A stretch of 64,000 nucleotides of DNA from Gymnogyps californianus (lineage: Eukaryota > Chordata > Aves > Accipitriformes > Cathartidae), in assembly GCF_018139145.2 (NCBI RefSeq), contig NC_059477.1:14495522-14559521 (forward strand). The letters run 5' to 3'. Position 1 is the stretch's first letter. Every line of letters starts with the position of its first letter. Shown in pieces: positions 49,905 to 63,100 of this stretch. The position numbers and the translations under genes were made by a program. The notes below the pieces were generated by a model. It was not told the DNA's origin, did not search any database, and saw only the letters and a program-made list of their open reading frames with translations.

Positions 49905-50816
49905 GGTCTAAATTCACAGTTAACTCAGAACAAAGTAACCAAAAATAGAAATGGTTTTTCAACATCATCCCACTTAAAGTTAATGAACTGCAGCTCAGGT
50001 CTGCCCTCACTGCTCTGGGACATTCATCATTGCTAAAAGTAATAAATCTTCCTGGCCAAATACAGGCTTTACAGGCAGGCAGATTGCATGCTCAATTAGT
50101 CCAAGGAAATTGGTCACTTTGCTTAACCCCTGCCGTTTGAAATATGGACCCCCACTGCTGCACCATCCTGCCAGAGCAGGATCACGTTTCTTCCACTGAC
50201 GGAGCAGCCGGGGAAGGGAAATCCTCCGTCCCGAGCCAGGGACACAGCCGTTCCCTGCCATGCCTCACCTTGTGTGGAACAGAGGAGCTTCCCTGGCTCG
50301 CAGGCTGCCGCAAGCAGGATTTGCCCGCTCCAGCCGGCATAGCAATTAATTTCTGAGCCCCGAATGCTTTTGGTTACATTCTCTGCTAAATAACAGCCCA
50401 TTTCTGAATTATCAAATATCACACCCCCCCTCCCCCAAAGCAGAGGGGATATTTCAAGGGCAGGAGTGCAGGAACAGATGAGCACAAGCAGCTTTTCAAA
50501 GCTTTGACAATATGCTGTGTTTTCTAAGCACAGCCAGTAAAATAAATCTTCTGGCTCCCCAAGCACACTGCAGCAAGCCCAGCCTAGCCCACTGTCTGAA
50601 CAACTCCATGCAGACGAGGGAAAAGTCTAGGCTTTCCCTTCAGTTCATGAAAAATGCCCCTTGAAAGTCATTGTTTTCTTGCCACTATAGCTTCACTTTT
50701 CTTTGTCTTCCTCATTAAGCTGAATTTCTTCTCACTTTGCTTGACTCCTGCTTAATCCCTGCTTAACCATTTCTGGTTTTGATTACTTTGTTCTGAGTTA
50801 ACTGTGAAGTTAGACC
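49905..50816. repeat. Inverted repeat: 52-bp arms around an 808-bp centre
   Basis: The arm at 49905-49956 and the reverse complement of 50765-50816 agree at 48 of 52 positions, both reading GGTCTAA, then TTCACAGTTAACTCAGAACA and ending GAAATGGTT. The centre is unique sequence as far as I can see. It carries one 147-codon minus-strand ORF (50123-50566) without recognisable domains. Terminal repeats of a small non-autonomous DNA transposon are one reading, two copies of a short repeat in opposite orientation another. No clear target-site duplication flanks the arms. Confidence 0.75.
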
Positions 50817-53800
50817 AAATTCTTCACACAGTGTCTTCTCATTGCAGAGACATCCTGGCTCACGTAGTCCCAGCGGCTTCTGGGGGGCCCCACTCTTTAT
50901 CCAAAGATAAATGATGAATTGTGTTCCCACTAAACCCCCTTCCTGCTAGGCTGCCTCCTTTGCCCCTATCTCTGTCCCCTCCATGACTTAGCAAGATATG
51001 ACTTAGCCTCAGCGCTGCAGTGCAAGCTCAGGTGCAGCCTTTCAGCCTCCCTCCTTCCCCGTGCTACTTTCCCTGCCTTGGGATCGACAGATGACAGCCC
51101 TGCAGAAGCTTGGTTATTGTTGTTATTCCATCTTATGGCAAGTCCCTCGTGTGCCAGATGTCAGCAAAACTGCTTTGGGCTGAACCTCTAAAGGTCACAT
51201 AAGCTTTGAAGAGCATCTTGTGTTTTCACATGACAGACTGTCACACAGAAGGGAGAACTAAAATGAATTGCTGACCAAGGAGGGGCTTAGACATGCTATA
51301 AATACCTGGTTACGCTCCAAACAATGGTGACTTTTTTTATTGTCTATTAAGCCCTTTTATGACATACTTCATGGCTTGTGGGCCTGGGTATACTCAAAAA
51401 CTTTCTGTTGCTTTAAGAGCTATAAAAAATGATGACTGATATTATCAGCACTCATTAAAGTACCAGACATGGCAAATATAATACGAATGGGATACTGACC
51501 TGGTGTAGATACGTGCTGTGGGTACACTCAGGACCCTGCATGCCATGAAGCAATTGCTGTCGTGAGGCCACATCGGCCCTGTGCATGATGGAGAAGGAGT
51601 TTGGGCTTCCCAGTAACCCACCGGTCGGAGAGTTTTTCCTTTCAAACGAGAATGGGATTTCATCTGCCGCACATGGAGGAAAAAGCTGTTGGATGAGGCA
51701 CAGTGCAAGTCAAAGCTGAAATGAAAAACCAAACCAAACCCAGTAACTGCTGTCAGAGTGAAATGGGGAGGAGGAGGGGAAATTGTTAGGGAATAGTTCT
51801 TGGAAATACCCTCAGCTTTGGCCCTGAGTGCCCACATTTTAGCTTAAAGGTGGCTGCTGGGCGTGGTACGTTCTACATCATTCTGCTGGTAAATATCCCA
51901 TTTCTATCGGCACCGCCTGGTGGTTTTGAGTCAGTTCCTATCATATAGAAAATATTATTTAGACTGACTTTCACACCTTGAAAAAATAAATCTTACGCCT
52001 CTCTAGCTGCCTTTCCTCCATACGAGAAGCTAGCAAACACTAATTTGGTGAATAATTTCGGTGGTGGCAGAAAGAGGATAGCCTGCGTGTGGTGCTTGGT
52101 TTCAGGATCGCTATCTCACTGTCTTGGTTTAACAAATGTCTACATATGTTCAACAGCTCCAATTTTTAGCATGTCCATTTACTATAAAGTCAGGTTGCAG
52201 GAGTTGTGGGAAGGAGGGGGAGGTTGTTCAGAAGAGAAAAAACAGTGGAAACACTTAAAAAGTAGTGCAGGTCAATCTGAAGCAAAATGCGGGCAAAAAC
52301 GAGGGTGGGTGGAAGAGAGGAATGATTACCATTAGCCTTCTTTGGTTTCCATCGCAGGCATGTGCTATCTATTACTAATTTAGCTGCATGAGGGAGCCAC
52401 AATTTCTTTAAAACATGCCAGGACTCCGCTCTGTCTCTCAGCCTGCAATATCTAAACAACAAATTGGGTCCCAGCTGGGCTGTGTTTATCAGCTTAAAAA
52501 GAACTGATTTTCTCTTCCACAGTCAAGAGGAAAGCGTTGTCTGACAACATGAACTGAGATCAATGCTCTCTCAAACTCCCTGCAAATGGGCAATTTCAAC
52601 CATTTGGTTGTCCAGGTACCGATTTTGGCTCTGCGGGCTTTAACTGTGCCCTGTAACTGCTGGCACATCCCCATTGTCCATTGTCCATCCTCATCCCCAT
52701 CATCCATCCCACTGGCAGGGTCCCTTATCACCTTTTATCCACCACCGCCATCTTCTGCACAACTCATTACGCTTTGGCCTCCCTGCCCAGATGCACTGGC
52801 TTAGGTGAAAATGACTCTAAGCTGCTTTGAATCGCACTTAAACTGGCAAGCAGGACGTCTTGGTTCAAATAACTAGGTTTAGCCTTTTTTTGTGCTTGTT
52901 CTTGCCTATTGTCTTTCAGGTCGATTTTCATGGACTGCTAACTATTAAAGCACAGTGATTCGTACAATACTTCCAATAGCCTTGCTATTATGTGTAGGTA
53001 AGAATGAGATACTGTATCTAATCACAAGTATTTATTTATCCAATTATATAACATATTTACTTGTGTGGCTATATAACATATAATTTAATTTGTTCTATGA
53101 ATATAGCGAGCCTTCCTTACTAGATTTGTGTCAAACCATCTGAACATAAATTGGAATTCAAATAAAAAATCACATTACTTTAAAGTATTCTTATTTAACT
53201 ATTGATAAAATAGCTCAGATGGGCACAGTGTAAATGACAGTAAAATTGGCGTTTACAACAGACCTATTAGACAGAAGGGAATTGGACTGAGAAAAGCAAA
53301 TCAATTTTTTTCCACACCATGCTTGAAGTAAAAACTGCGTAGAGAAGGGATCTACTCATTTAAAAAATCGTGGTCAGTTGATTGATTAGGGGGACAAATG
53401 TTTGCTTTCTCCCTCCGTCTCTCCCCCTGGGGGTGATCTCCTGGGGGTAGGTGAGGGCTGCGGTGGGAAGTGGCCTCCAGTCCTCTCCGAGGCCCCTGTC
53501 TGACCTGGTGTCCCCCTCTTTGGGATGATGGCCCTCAGTCCCACTGAAGTGACCCCCACATGCCACTGCTGGGAACACGCTCAGCAGCATTTTCACCGTT
53601 GCCTGCGGGCTCCTGATGCTGCAACATGCACCCGCCTTGTCAGCTGCTCCCAGTGAGCCGCTGCTGAGGGCTGGGGAAACGGCCCCAGGACTGTCTGCAT
53701 GAAAATCTGCACAAGAAATTAGTGTCTGAAGAGCAGCTCCTCACCTGTGGCTTAAATACAAAGCATCCTTTTTTTTGGAAAGCCCCTGTTCTTACAGCTG

Positions 53801-56083
53801 TGGAAGTGCACACTCCCCTCCCGTTCTGCTGTTCTCCCTAACCCCGAGGGCCACAAACGTTTCGTGTTTCCAACCCACAGCCGTGGCCAACAGCCCCAAG
53901 ATGCTCGTGGTTCCCAGAGAGCTGCAAGGCAGCAGCTGACTGCAAAGCGCTCTGCAGGCGGCTGGCTGGCCCACGCCGTTCGCTCAGTGGGTTTGTATCT
54001 CCTGGCCGACTTTTGGGTTGCAGAGCAGCGAGCTTCACGGCGCGCTCACCCTGGCCAGGCAGCAGGCAGCCTGCGCCCGCACGAGCTGTGACGCTGGCCC
54101 TGCTTGCAGGAAAACAGGAGGCTATTGACTTCAGATCTCTTTGGCAAGATAACTATTGATTGCCCCCCTTTCCCCCCTCCCTTAACTGGTAAGATTTGAT
54201 ACAAATGAGTTGCCACGCAGAGCTATATACAAAAGGATATTATACGATAGGGAAAAGGCAAAGCCAAGCATTTGGCTGAGTTTAGGCTGTTCTGTGCCTT
54301 TCCAAGCACAATAAAATTAACAGTATTATCTCTATGTGTGTGCTAGCACTTGCAGAAGGCTAATGGTGTCAAAACAGCAAAAGAAAACGAGAACAGGTTT
54401 GGGAAGACAGCAGAGTGTTATCCCTAGAAGAGAAGATTTGTGGTTTAATTTGAATAGCATCATGTTGGAAAGTCTCTGCCCTGGATGGAGAGTAAGTTAT
54501 TCCATGAGAGGAACTCTCCTGCCCATTTCTATCTGTAGGAAGAGATTAAGGAGGACAGTGGCAAGGATGCTGCTGGAGAGCAGCACGTGGGGACCTGAGG
54601 TTGCTTAGCAGAGAATATTTCCTCACTTTTATTTAGCTCTGGGGCATGGGTGATCTCTAGCCCTCTGCTCACCACACCTGTCTCAATCTGCCAAATACAT
54701 TTAGCTCTTCTGGGAGCATAAGCAAACAAATAAAACCAATGTAGACATCCATGGCAACAGTTTGGTTTCATTCATGGATGCTTTTAGCAGAGAAGGAACA
54801 AATTAGACACTGTCTATCCAGGTTTCTCGCTGAAATTTGGAGTTTCGGGTGAACTGCATCTGGATGAATCTTGATTTCTGCAAAATGGAAATGCAGTAGG
54901 AACTTTGTAGTTTGCAAAACCATAGCCAGGTCTGATCTCCCTCCTGATGTCTCCCACCACAGATTCTCATGGTTGACATGAGACCTGCCCCGAGTTACAG
55001 CAGTTTCTGTGCTCCTGAGCACTGAATTTCATCCTCCTCTCATTCTCTGGGCTTGCCTTCACTGCCACTTCCATCGTGGCTACAACATCAACTACAACAT
55101 GTCAAACAAGAAGGTGGGATAAATATCCCAAAGCTGCTTTTGGCTTCGAGGCTTGGCAGCCCTTACGATTCCTGTGATTTGTGAGGAACGGGAGGGATCA
55201 TGAGCTACACAGTGAGAAAACAATGCAACACGGTACCATTTCAGTGCCAAATTTTCATGGGTTGGCTGACCCAAACATCTCAGCAAGGCAGAAGCATGAG
55301 AGCCACAGAAACCCAAAAATGCAAGAGAAAGTACCATGCTACAGCACTAACTCCTGGTTAACAGAAACATGCTGTTTCTATAAGCACAGCACTGGAGCTA
55401 TTAGAACACGCAGACCCCAGTCCAAGAGGAATAACCTCGGGTTAAACGGCTCTGAAGTCCAGATAACCTAGGGTTAGCTTCATCTGCAGAGGGTGCTGGG
55501 CTGGATGCCGATTACTTAACCAAGTTAAAATTTGGATGATGGTGTCTGCTCTGTTAGGCTAACTCACATGAACTACCCCAGCTCAGACACCTTGGGGGGG
55601 AAGTCTTTTTTTTTCCCAGCGCTGATTTCTTTGTGCTGGATCCCTGCTTGCTAAGGACACCTCACCCCACGTGGGCCGCTACACAGCTATGAGCCTGTCA
55701 TGGCAGTGTCTGCCGTGCCTACATTTGGAATGATAGCTCAGCTGCCAAAAATCCCGATAATAGTGTTCTTTGATCATTTCTTTCCCCATCATTCCTCTCT
55801 TGTCATCTCTGTGGGGAGGTATCTCAAGTGATGAAAGGTTTGTAGGGAGAGGTGATATTTCTGATCTGAACAAAGGATGCAGCTGGAAAAACCAGGCGGA
55901 CTTTGGGCCAAGCCCTTCTCCATGCTGCTATGCAGCGTGGGGCAGGGGTGGCTGCCAAGTGGCCTGCAGGACAGCAGCAGTCCCAAAACTCCTCCGTCTG
56001 CTTTTACTGCAGCAGTGAGTCCAACGGAGGGTATCATCACCTTTCCCTGCAGATCTGGTCTTGCTTTTGGGAGGGCAGGAGTG
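50817..56083. other. Upstream intergenic region, no gene recognised
   Basis: This is mixed-composition DNA. AT-rich blocks at 52960-53190 and 54110-54335 have clustered TAAT/ATTA and TATA-type words and no repeats, which can be a sign of conserved non-coding elements. A CCAT-rich simple stretch lies at 52673-52710. Short ORFs are not convincing. Confidence 0.55.
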
Positions 56084-57139
56084 TGTTTGCATGGCAAGGT
56101 TTTGGTAGCGGGGGAGGCTACAGGGGTGGCTTCTGTGAGAAACTGCTAGAAGCTTCTCCTTCCTCTATGTCCGATGGAGCCAGTGCCGGCCGACTCCAAG
56201 ACGGACTCGCTGCTGGCCAAAGCTGAGCCCATCAGCAATGGTGGTAGCGCCTCTGTGGTAACACATTTAAGAAGGGGAAAAAAACTGCTGTGCAACAGAG
56301 CTGGGAGAGAGGAGTGAGAATATGTGAGAGAAACAACTCTGCAGACACCAAGGTCAGTGAAGAAGGAGGGGGAGGAGGTGCTCCAGGCACCAGAGCAGAG
56401 ATTCCCCTGCAGCCTGTGGAGAAGCCCACGCCAGAGCAGGTGGATGCCCAAAGGAGGCTGTGACCCTGTGGGAGGCCCACGCTAGAGCAGGCTCCTGGCA
56501 GGACCTGTGGACCCATGGAGAGAGGAGCCCACGCTGGAGCAGGTTTGCTGGCAGGACTTGTGACCCCGCGGGGGACCCACGCTGGAGCAGGCTGTTCCTG
56601 AAGGACTGCACCCCATGGAAAGGACAAGTGGAAGGGACCCACGCTGGAGCAGTTTGTGAAGAACTGCAGCCCGTGGGAAGGACCCATGTTGGAGAAGTTT
56701 GTGGAGGACTGTCTCCGGTAGGAGGGACCCCACGCTGGAGCAGGGAAGAGTGTGAGGAGGAAGGAGCGGCAAAGACAATGTGCAATGAACTGACCGCAAC
56801 CTCCACTCCCCGTCGCCCTGTGCCGCTGTGGGGGAGGAGGTAGAAAAAATGGGGAGTGAAGTTGAGCCCGGGAAGATGGGAGGAGTTGGGGGAAGGTGTT
56901 TTAAGATTTGGGTTTATTTCTCATTACCCTACTCTGATCTGATTGATTGGCAATAAATTAAATTAATTTCCCCGAGTCGAGTCTGCTTTGCCCGTGACAG
57001 TAATTGCTGAGTGATCTCCCTGTCCTTATCTCGATCCACGAGCCTTTTGTTATATTTTCTCTTCCCTGTCCAGCTGAGGAGGGGAGTGATAAAGCGGCTT
57101 GGTGGGCACCTGGCATCCAGCCAGGGTTAATCCACCACA
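56084..57139 (+). mobile_element. Avian endogenous retrovirus LTR (solo, about 1.05 kb)
   Basis: The sequence matches a repeat I recognise from many bird genomes. It begins near TGTTTGCATGGCAAGG and runs through a GGTTTTGGTAGCGGGGG segment, a TTTAAG TATA-like element (56266-56271), a tandem array, AATAAA at 56952-56957, and ends CATCCAGCC...CCACCACA. It starts with TG and ends with CA as LTRs do. No gag, pol or env-like frame flanks it, so it appears to be a solo LTR. The ends are approximate and I could not find a target-site duplication. The exact family is not assigned. Confidence 0.75.
56425..56743 (+). repeat. Tandem array inside the LTR (CCCACGCTGGAGCAG units)
   Basis: CCCACGCTGGAGCAG or close variants start at 56425, 56476, 56528, 56576, 56638, 56683 and 56729, that is every 45-62 bp. 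The text between copies (GGCAGGACTTGTG..., GAAGGACTGCA...) is also related. This array is part of the LTR and produces misleading repetitive ORFs on both strands. Confidence 0.85.
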
Positions 57140-60100
57140 GAAAGACAGAGCCCAGGCAGAGGCAGGACCCTGCTTCCCCCACCCTTCCTGCAGCCACCCC
57201 CATTCCCGGGGCCAGAGCAGCCTGGTTGGGGGCGCGGGGCGGCTGGAGGCACACCTTCCTGCTGGGGGCTCTGTGCCAGGGCACGCTGCCCTACTCCCCC
57301 TTGAAACGCTCGTGTGAACGCGTCCAGTGTTGAGCAGGATGGGGCTGCCGCCCTGCTGGGGCACTGGCACGATCTTCCTCCCCGGCACCGCGAGACAGCT
57401 TCTGGGAGACCAAGACTGTTAATTTTTTTCTCCTTTTAAATCTTCCAAACAAGAACTTATGTGCAGCCTAAGCAAAAAGTCCTGAGGCTGCAACTAGCAG
57501 AGAAAAGAGCTGTAATGACTGTATATGTTTAATGGCAGATCATAAATGACTGGTGATGTGTCAGCTGGAGGTCTTCAGCAGAGCAAGACTTGATGTCAAA
57601 ATGGTAGCTGCCACCCGTTATCTGCAATGAAACAAATGGAAATACTTTTGTGTCTTTGCTTGATGCCTTTTTTATATTCCAGGTTTGGAGATTTTCCTTG
57701 TTCCTGTGAAGCAGACTGTGCTGACAAAAAGGAAAATGGCTTGCAGCTGCTTCTGTGAGGTGACTCGTGCCGCTAGCGCAGCCTGAACACTCCCGGGCTG
57801 CTTTCTGGGGCTTGGCCTCAGCTGGGTGCCTGCTGCCCTGCTTCCACTGCAGTCAGGAAAGGTGAGGCCCTGAAGACAGAGGCAAGATCCCCCACCTCTT
57901 GATCCTTCACCTCTTGCTCCTTCCTAACTCCTTGTGTGGACAGTACTGTCCCGAGGGGATAGTGCTGGCCAACAGTCTGCTTCAACCAAACATGGGTACT
58001 GGCAATGGCATCTGCTGTAACCTTGGTCAGACCGGGTTATCTCTGTTCCCTTTATTTGCCTTCCTACCTTTGACCTTATCCACCTGGATTTGTGTTTATA
58101 AAGAAAAGACTAATTTCTTACTGTGTGTTTTCTCTTATGCAGTCTGTGGAGTCATACAAACAGTGCATTTTCTGACCGAGTCAGGGAAAAAGATGTAGTT
58201 CAGATCAGTCCAGATTGTTTGGCTGGTACAGACCCTCGTGGATTGGAGTTATTTCACCCTTTCTAAAAAATTCAATCTATATCCAATGCAACAACAAAAA
58301 AATCTGTTTTGAAGAAAAATCAAAATATTTTGATGCTCTCCCATTTGCTCTGTCACTGTGAATGCTCTATAAGAGTCATACAAATGTCTTGGGACTTTAG
58401 ACACTTATTTCTTGGGCCCTGATTTTGGGGTGGTGTCTGTCCGGTGCAGGTCCCTGGCTTGGCAGCCAGCGCCTGCTCCCGGCACAGCGCCAGGCGCTCT
58501 TCCCAGGTGCAGCCAGGATGAGGTCTGCCTGCGGGAGGTTTTGGGGGGCTCTGGGTTACCCCAGCACGGCTGCCCCTGTGCAGGCCCGCCACACATGCAT
58601 TATCAGGGCAGAGCTGAAGATGGCAGCAGGAATTTGGTTTCCCTTAACGCATTTTGTCTCCTTGGGAAGCGCAGCTGCGAGAGGGGCTGCTGCAGAGTGC
58701 AAATGGGGCTGTGATATAGGTTTAATTACATAGCTCCTGGGGTCACTGCAGAGAAAGACAAACTTTTCCCCCCTTGCATTTAACCCTATTTCATGCACAA
58801 CGAACACTGAAGAAACCCAGAAATCTCCATGTGCGTCTTGAACTGAGGTGATCATCTTTTCTAGGGATTCCCCATTTGGTGTGGGGACTGCGGGCTGTAC
58901 CCCCAGGCCCATGAGCTGCCTGCTCGCCCGTTCTCCTGGACAGAGTAACATCTCCATGCTACCTCCGATAGCTTTCAGGAATGGGCACCATGTGGGTTTG
59001 CAGTGCACAGCTAGAGAAAGAAAAAAATTTCAAGATAAATATGCATTTTGCATGCCGGACGCCTTGCTTGCAGGGGCTGATTGCTGAGGGGCTGGCTGCG
59101 GGTGGCTGGAGAGGAAGCACTGCCAAGAGCCCTGGGCGCTGGGGTTTTGCCTGCTCTACCGAAGGGGATCGCGGCATGAGATCTGCCTGTTTTATAGCAG
59201 TAGGCAAGGGAGGGATGCCTGGTGCTCTGCCAAGTACGCAGTTGTGAGCACTTGACTCTCAAGCCAACGAGAGAGAGGCCAAGGAAGACAGCAGGAACTT
59301 TATTCCGCATCTTAATTTATAGATGTTTCCTTAATCCTTTCACAGACCTCATCTGTTCGAGAAATCAGGTTCATATGTCATCTGTAATGTCTCCTTCCAG
59401 ACAAATAGCACCACAGCATCTGCAATTTCCATAAGTGCGTTGCACTTTGAAGACGGAGATACATGGGACACTTCAGTGTAGCTTGCTTTTAAGTGCCGCA
59501 GGATTTGCCTCATCAATGTGAAGGTCTATTCGCTGTTCAGTGCATGCCGGTATTTGTTTCAAGTTGCTCAGATGCATCAAGAGTAGAAGAGCCCGTTGCT
59601 CTGGGAAGGCACTGTCAGCTGATGCATTGCCCAGATCCTCATTTAGAAGGCAGAAATTGAGAGGAGGCCTCAAGAAAGGAAAAATAAAAAGCAAAAAAAA
59701 AAAAAAGCACCCCCATAAACTTTACATAATTTCCTGGGTTTCATTCATTTTGCTGTAATTTTACACATGTCTTCACATTAAGTACTTATATTGTCAGAGG
59801 AGCACTCAGGGTAAGTAATGTCACTCAGCGAGTCACAAATGGAAGCCATGTCGGCTGGTGTTGCAAAATGGATCTATAACTGGCTTTTTGTCCCTCAATT
59901 TGAGATGATCTAATTCAATTCCTGTGATTTACAGCTAGGAGGAGGATGCTCGCCGTCCTCCCACTCCCTCCGTGCGCCTGGGTTCAATGTCTTCCCCTCT
60001 TCTGAATATCCCGGGTTTTGGAGGTAATTAGTCTCTGAAAGGGCAGTGCACGTGTTTCCTGCCTAAACCGATTTGTATACCAGTAACTGGAAGAGGGAAT

Positions 60101-63100
60101 TTTTTTACCTGTCCTTGCTGACATCCCAGGATAACAAGTATCGCTCATGCCAGCCCTGAATTTGGAGATCATGGTGAAACTGCAGTTGTAAGAAAAACGA
60201 GTGAGGCATTTGGGGTGAGTTATGGAGACCTGCAAGAATTTACCACCGCAACATGGATCTGCCAGTGACAGCAGCGGCACCCGATGCCAGCCCTGGCTGC
60301 TGCTGCTTGAAAGCCTCCTCTCCACGTATTTATTTGCTCACTGTATCTCTGACACAAAACCTCCCCCATCGGTGGGTTTCCGTGGGTTTCAGTGGGCTGC
60401 AGATCAAACTGTGACATATGAAAATAAACCGTCTCTAAAATCTCACAAGCTACTACTTGGGCAAAGAAAGAATTGGCGCTTAATGTACTATGTCTGGTTT
60501 AGCAAAAGAGGTGTTGCATCTCAGTATCAAACACGATTAACATTGAGATAGCCATGCACATATGGCAGAGGGCCAACACATTCATCTTTGTGGACGTAGT
60601 GTGTTAAGGTCCCTGCAGCCCGGCAAGGCGCTTCCGCTCTTGCTGGCAGTAGAGAGGCAGCAGTCGCCGATAAACCCTGTGGACCTGAAAGCTGGGGCTC
60701 TTCCCAGCTCACCCTGACTAGAAGCCAGAGCGTCAACGTACGAAACCCATTTGCTTTAACAGCACATCCTCCCCCGTGCCAGCGCCAGTCACTGCACCTT
60801 CCCATCCCCTGGAGCACGGCAGCGAGCCCCCGGCTCCTGGGCTGCGAGGCCAGCAGTGGCCATGCCGTGGCTGCTTGCAGGCTGTGTGTCAGTCTGGTGT
60901 GCAGGGCAGCGGGGTCAGCCACAGGCACGCAGGGGCTCTGCGCTCACCTGGGTGCTGCTGTAAGTCACGCACATCTACACATGTGCACACACGTGCACAC
61001 ACGCACCACTCCACCAGACTGACCCTGGCTGACGGCACTGTGGGGGTAAATCCACTCTGCCAACCTAAAGCCTCTCTTAATATTCACAACACGCAATGCT
61101 CTCCCTCTCTGGTGCTGATCTGCTATAGGGTGTGGGTATGAGCCACTGACCAGCTGCGGGGTTCCAGTGACGGTGGTTTTGGCATGCAAGGAGCTCCCAG
61201 AGTCGCCGGGGTGGAAGGCATCCTATGAAAGGAGAGATGATCACCCCTTGTCTTGCTCATTCCACAAACGCTCACATCACTAGCTCTGTGAACAGCCCCA
61301 GGTAAGCTCCGTCCTGACCTCGTGAGCCAGGATTTTGGGAAGAAAACATGCAGGGCTGCCTTTGTGCACCCTGTGCCCCGGCCACCCACCAGGTCCCCAC
61401 GCTACATTCCCCTAAAATTTGGGCAAAATTTACTGCTGGCTGTCAGCAGTGGCAGGACAGACAGACTCCTGCCACGACCCTGGCGGGTTGCTTGTGGCTT
61501 CCCAACACCCTCTTCCCTTGCTGCATCACACTCAAGTCATGAATATATGTATTAACTACAGAATAGTCTTAAGCAAACATTTATCTTGCAGAGCAATGGC
61601 TGTTGTTAAAGACTCCGGGGATGGATGTTTAGGAAAAGAAGCCTATTTGAGCGCAGTGCTGGAAATGAGGATGTTCTCACAGTAATTTTTTCCTCAGGTT
61701 AACAGTTTCCAAATAAGCAGGTGAAATGGTCTGAGGTGATTAAAGCAATAGAGAAGATTAGTTTTGTTATATATAATCACCTTTGCTTCTCTTTTATGTG
61801 TGGAGTGATTTTCTCAGCAGGATGCGTTATCTATTTTAGGGAACGCTAGACTTTTTTTTCTTCTTTTTTTTTTTAAATGTAAATCAGCTTTTTAATCTTT
61901 TTGTGTCAATTTGATAGACTGCAATAGCAATTCTGTTTGGTAGTAGTTTCCCCCCTTCCCCAAGCACTTCTTTAATTGCCTTAATTGTTCCAATTTGAAT
62001 AAATCTGGGATCACACCTTGGCTTGCGGGAATTTGCTGAGGATCTGCGGCGTTCTGCGTGGAGCCACTCCTTCAGACCTCTCTGTCAGCTCTCACGGGTG
62101 GGGATGGGGTGTGAGGGGTAGGTGCGAAACCCAGGTGGTGCCTGATCTCAGCAACAAGAGGGTACAAATGCTGGACCTCCTCTAGGATGGGTTACGGCTT
62201 TATCTCAACTCTATTTCACTCCTGCTCCTACAGGGAGGAGACACCTCCTCCTTCCCCCTGGCTGCCCCCATCTTCTCAAAGAGATGAAGTTTTGGGTTAA
62301 ACAAGGCAACTCTCGAAATACACATGTGCTTTTGTTGACCATTGCAACTTTTTCTGGTGGTAGATGCAGTGCTGGGGCACTCGCTTCTGCAGGATTTCCT
62401 CTCCCTGTGCCTCAGAAGAAGACACCGATTTTAAATGCTGATCTTAAGTGGCGCAAAGCAGCAGCAGCCTTTTTCAATGGTGCTCGGCTCTGCCGCCCTC
62501 AGCCCTCTCCCTACTTTGGGGGGAGGACGTGGCTGCCCGTAAGGGAACATTCCTGTCTGAACTCCTGCGCTGCTCGCTGCCTTGGGGAGCTGCAGACCCT
62601 GAGCTACTGCTCCACTTCAGATTACAGCCAGAAAGAAGGCAAAGGTATAATTTGGCATCCTCATGCATTTTATTGGTGAGCCGAGATAATTTCACCCTGG
62701 TAAAATACGCCTCTCTATCAATCCCCGGGCCTCAGTGGGGCATCCTCTCCGAAAGACGCAACGTGGAGAAATGCCTCCATCAATACGGGATGTGTTCATG
62801 ACGGCACGTGAGCCGATACAGCCTGTCAGGTACACAACGGGGCGGAGAAGAGCCTGAGAAATGACTTCATATAGACCACTTGGAAAACAGTCTCCGGAGC
62901 AGCCCAGATGAGAAGGGCTCCCTCGGGAGCGCTGGAAAATGAGCGTTCATCTGTCAGGGACGTCTTTAGGAGAAGGTGGAAGATGGCTGTGGGCTGCCTC
63001 CTGCGCTCCCCGGCCCTGACGGGGGGACCTGTGGACAGGGATGGGTCCCCGCATTTGGGATGCTGCCCGCACCAGGAAGCTCCGAATTCAGGGAGGAGGG

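Noticed and set aside
50123..50566. 147-codon ORF inside the inverted-repeat segment as a transposase
   Set aside because: No catalytic motif or helix-turn-helix signature is visible, and the ORF is far too short for a transposase.
56146..56843. Several overlapping ORFs on both strands with repeated peptide blocks
   Set aside because: They are produced by the tandem array inside the LTR, which keeps frames open and gives repeated short peptides; LTRs do not code for these.
56079..57145. Target-site duplication around the LTR
   Set aside because: The bases on either side (GAGTG and GAAAG) do not match convincingly; end coordinates are uncertain by several bases.
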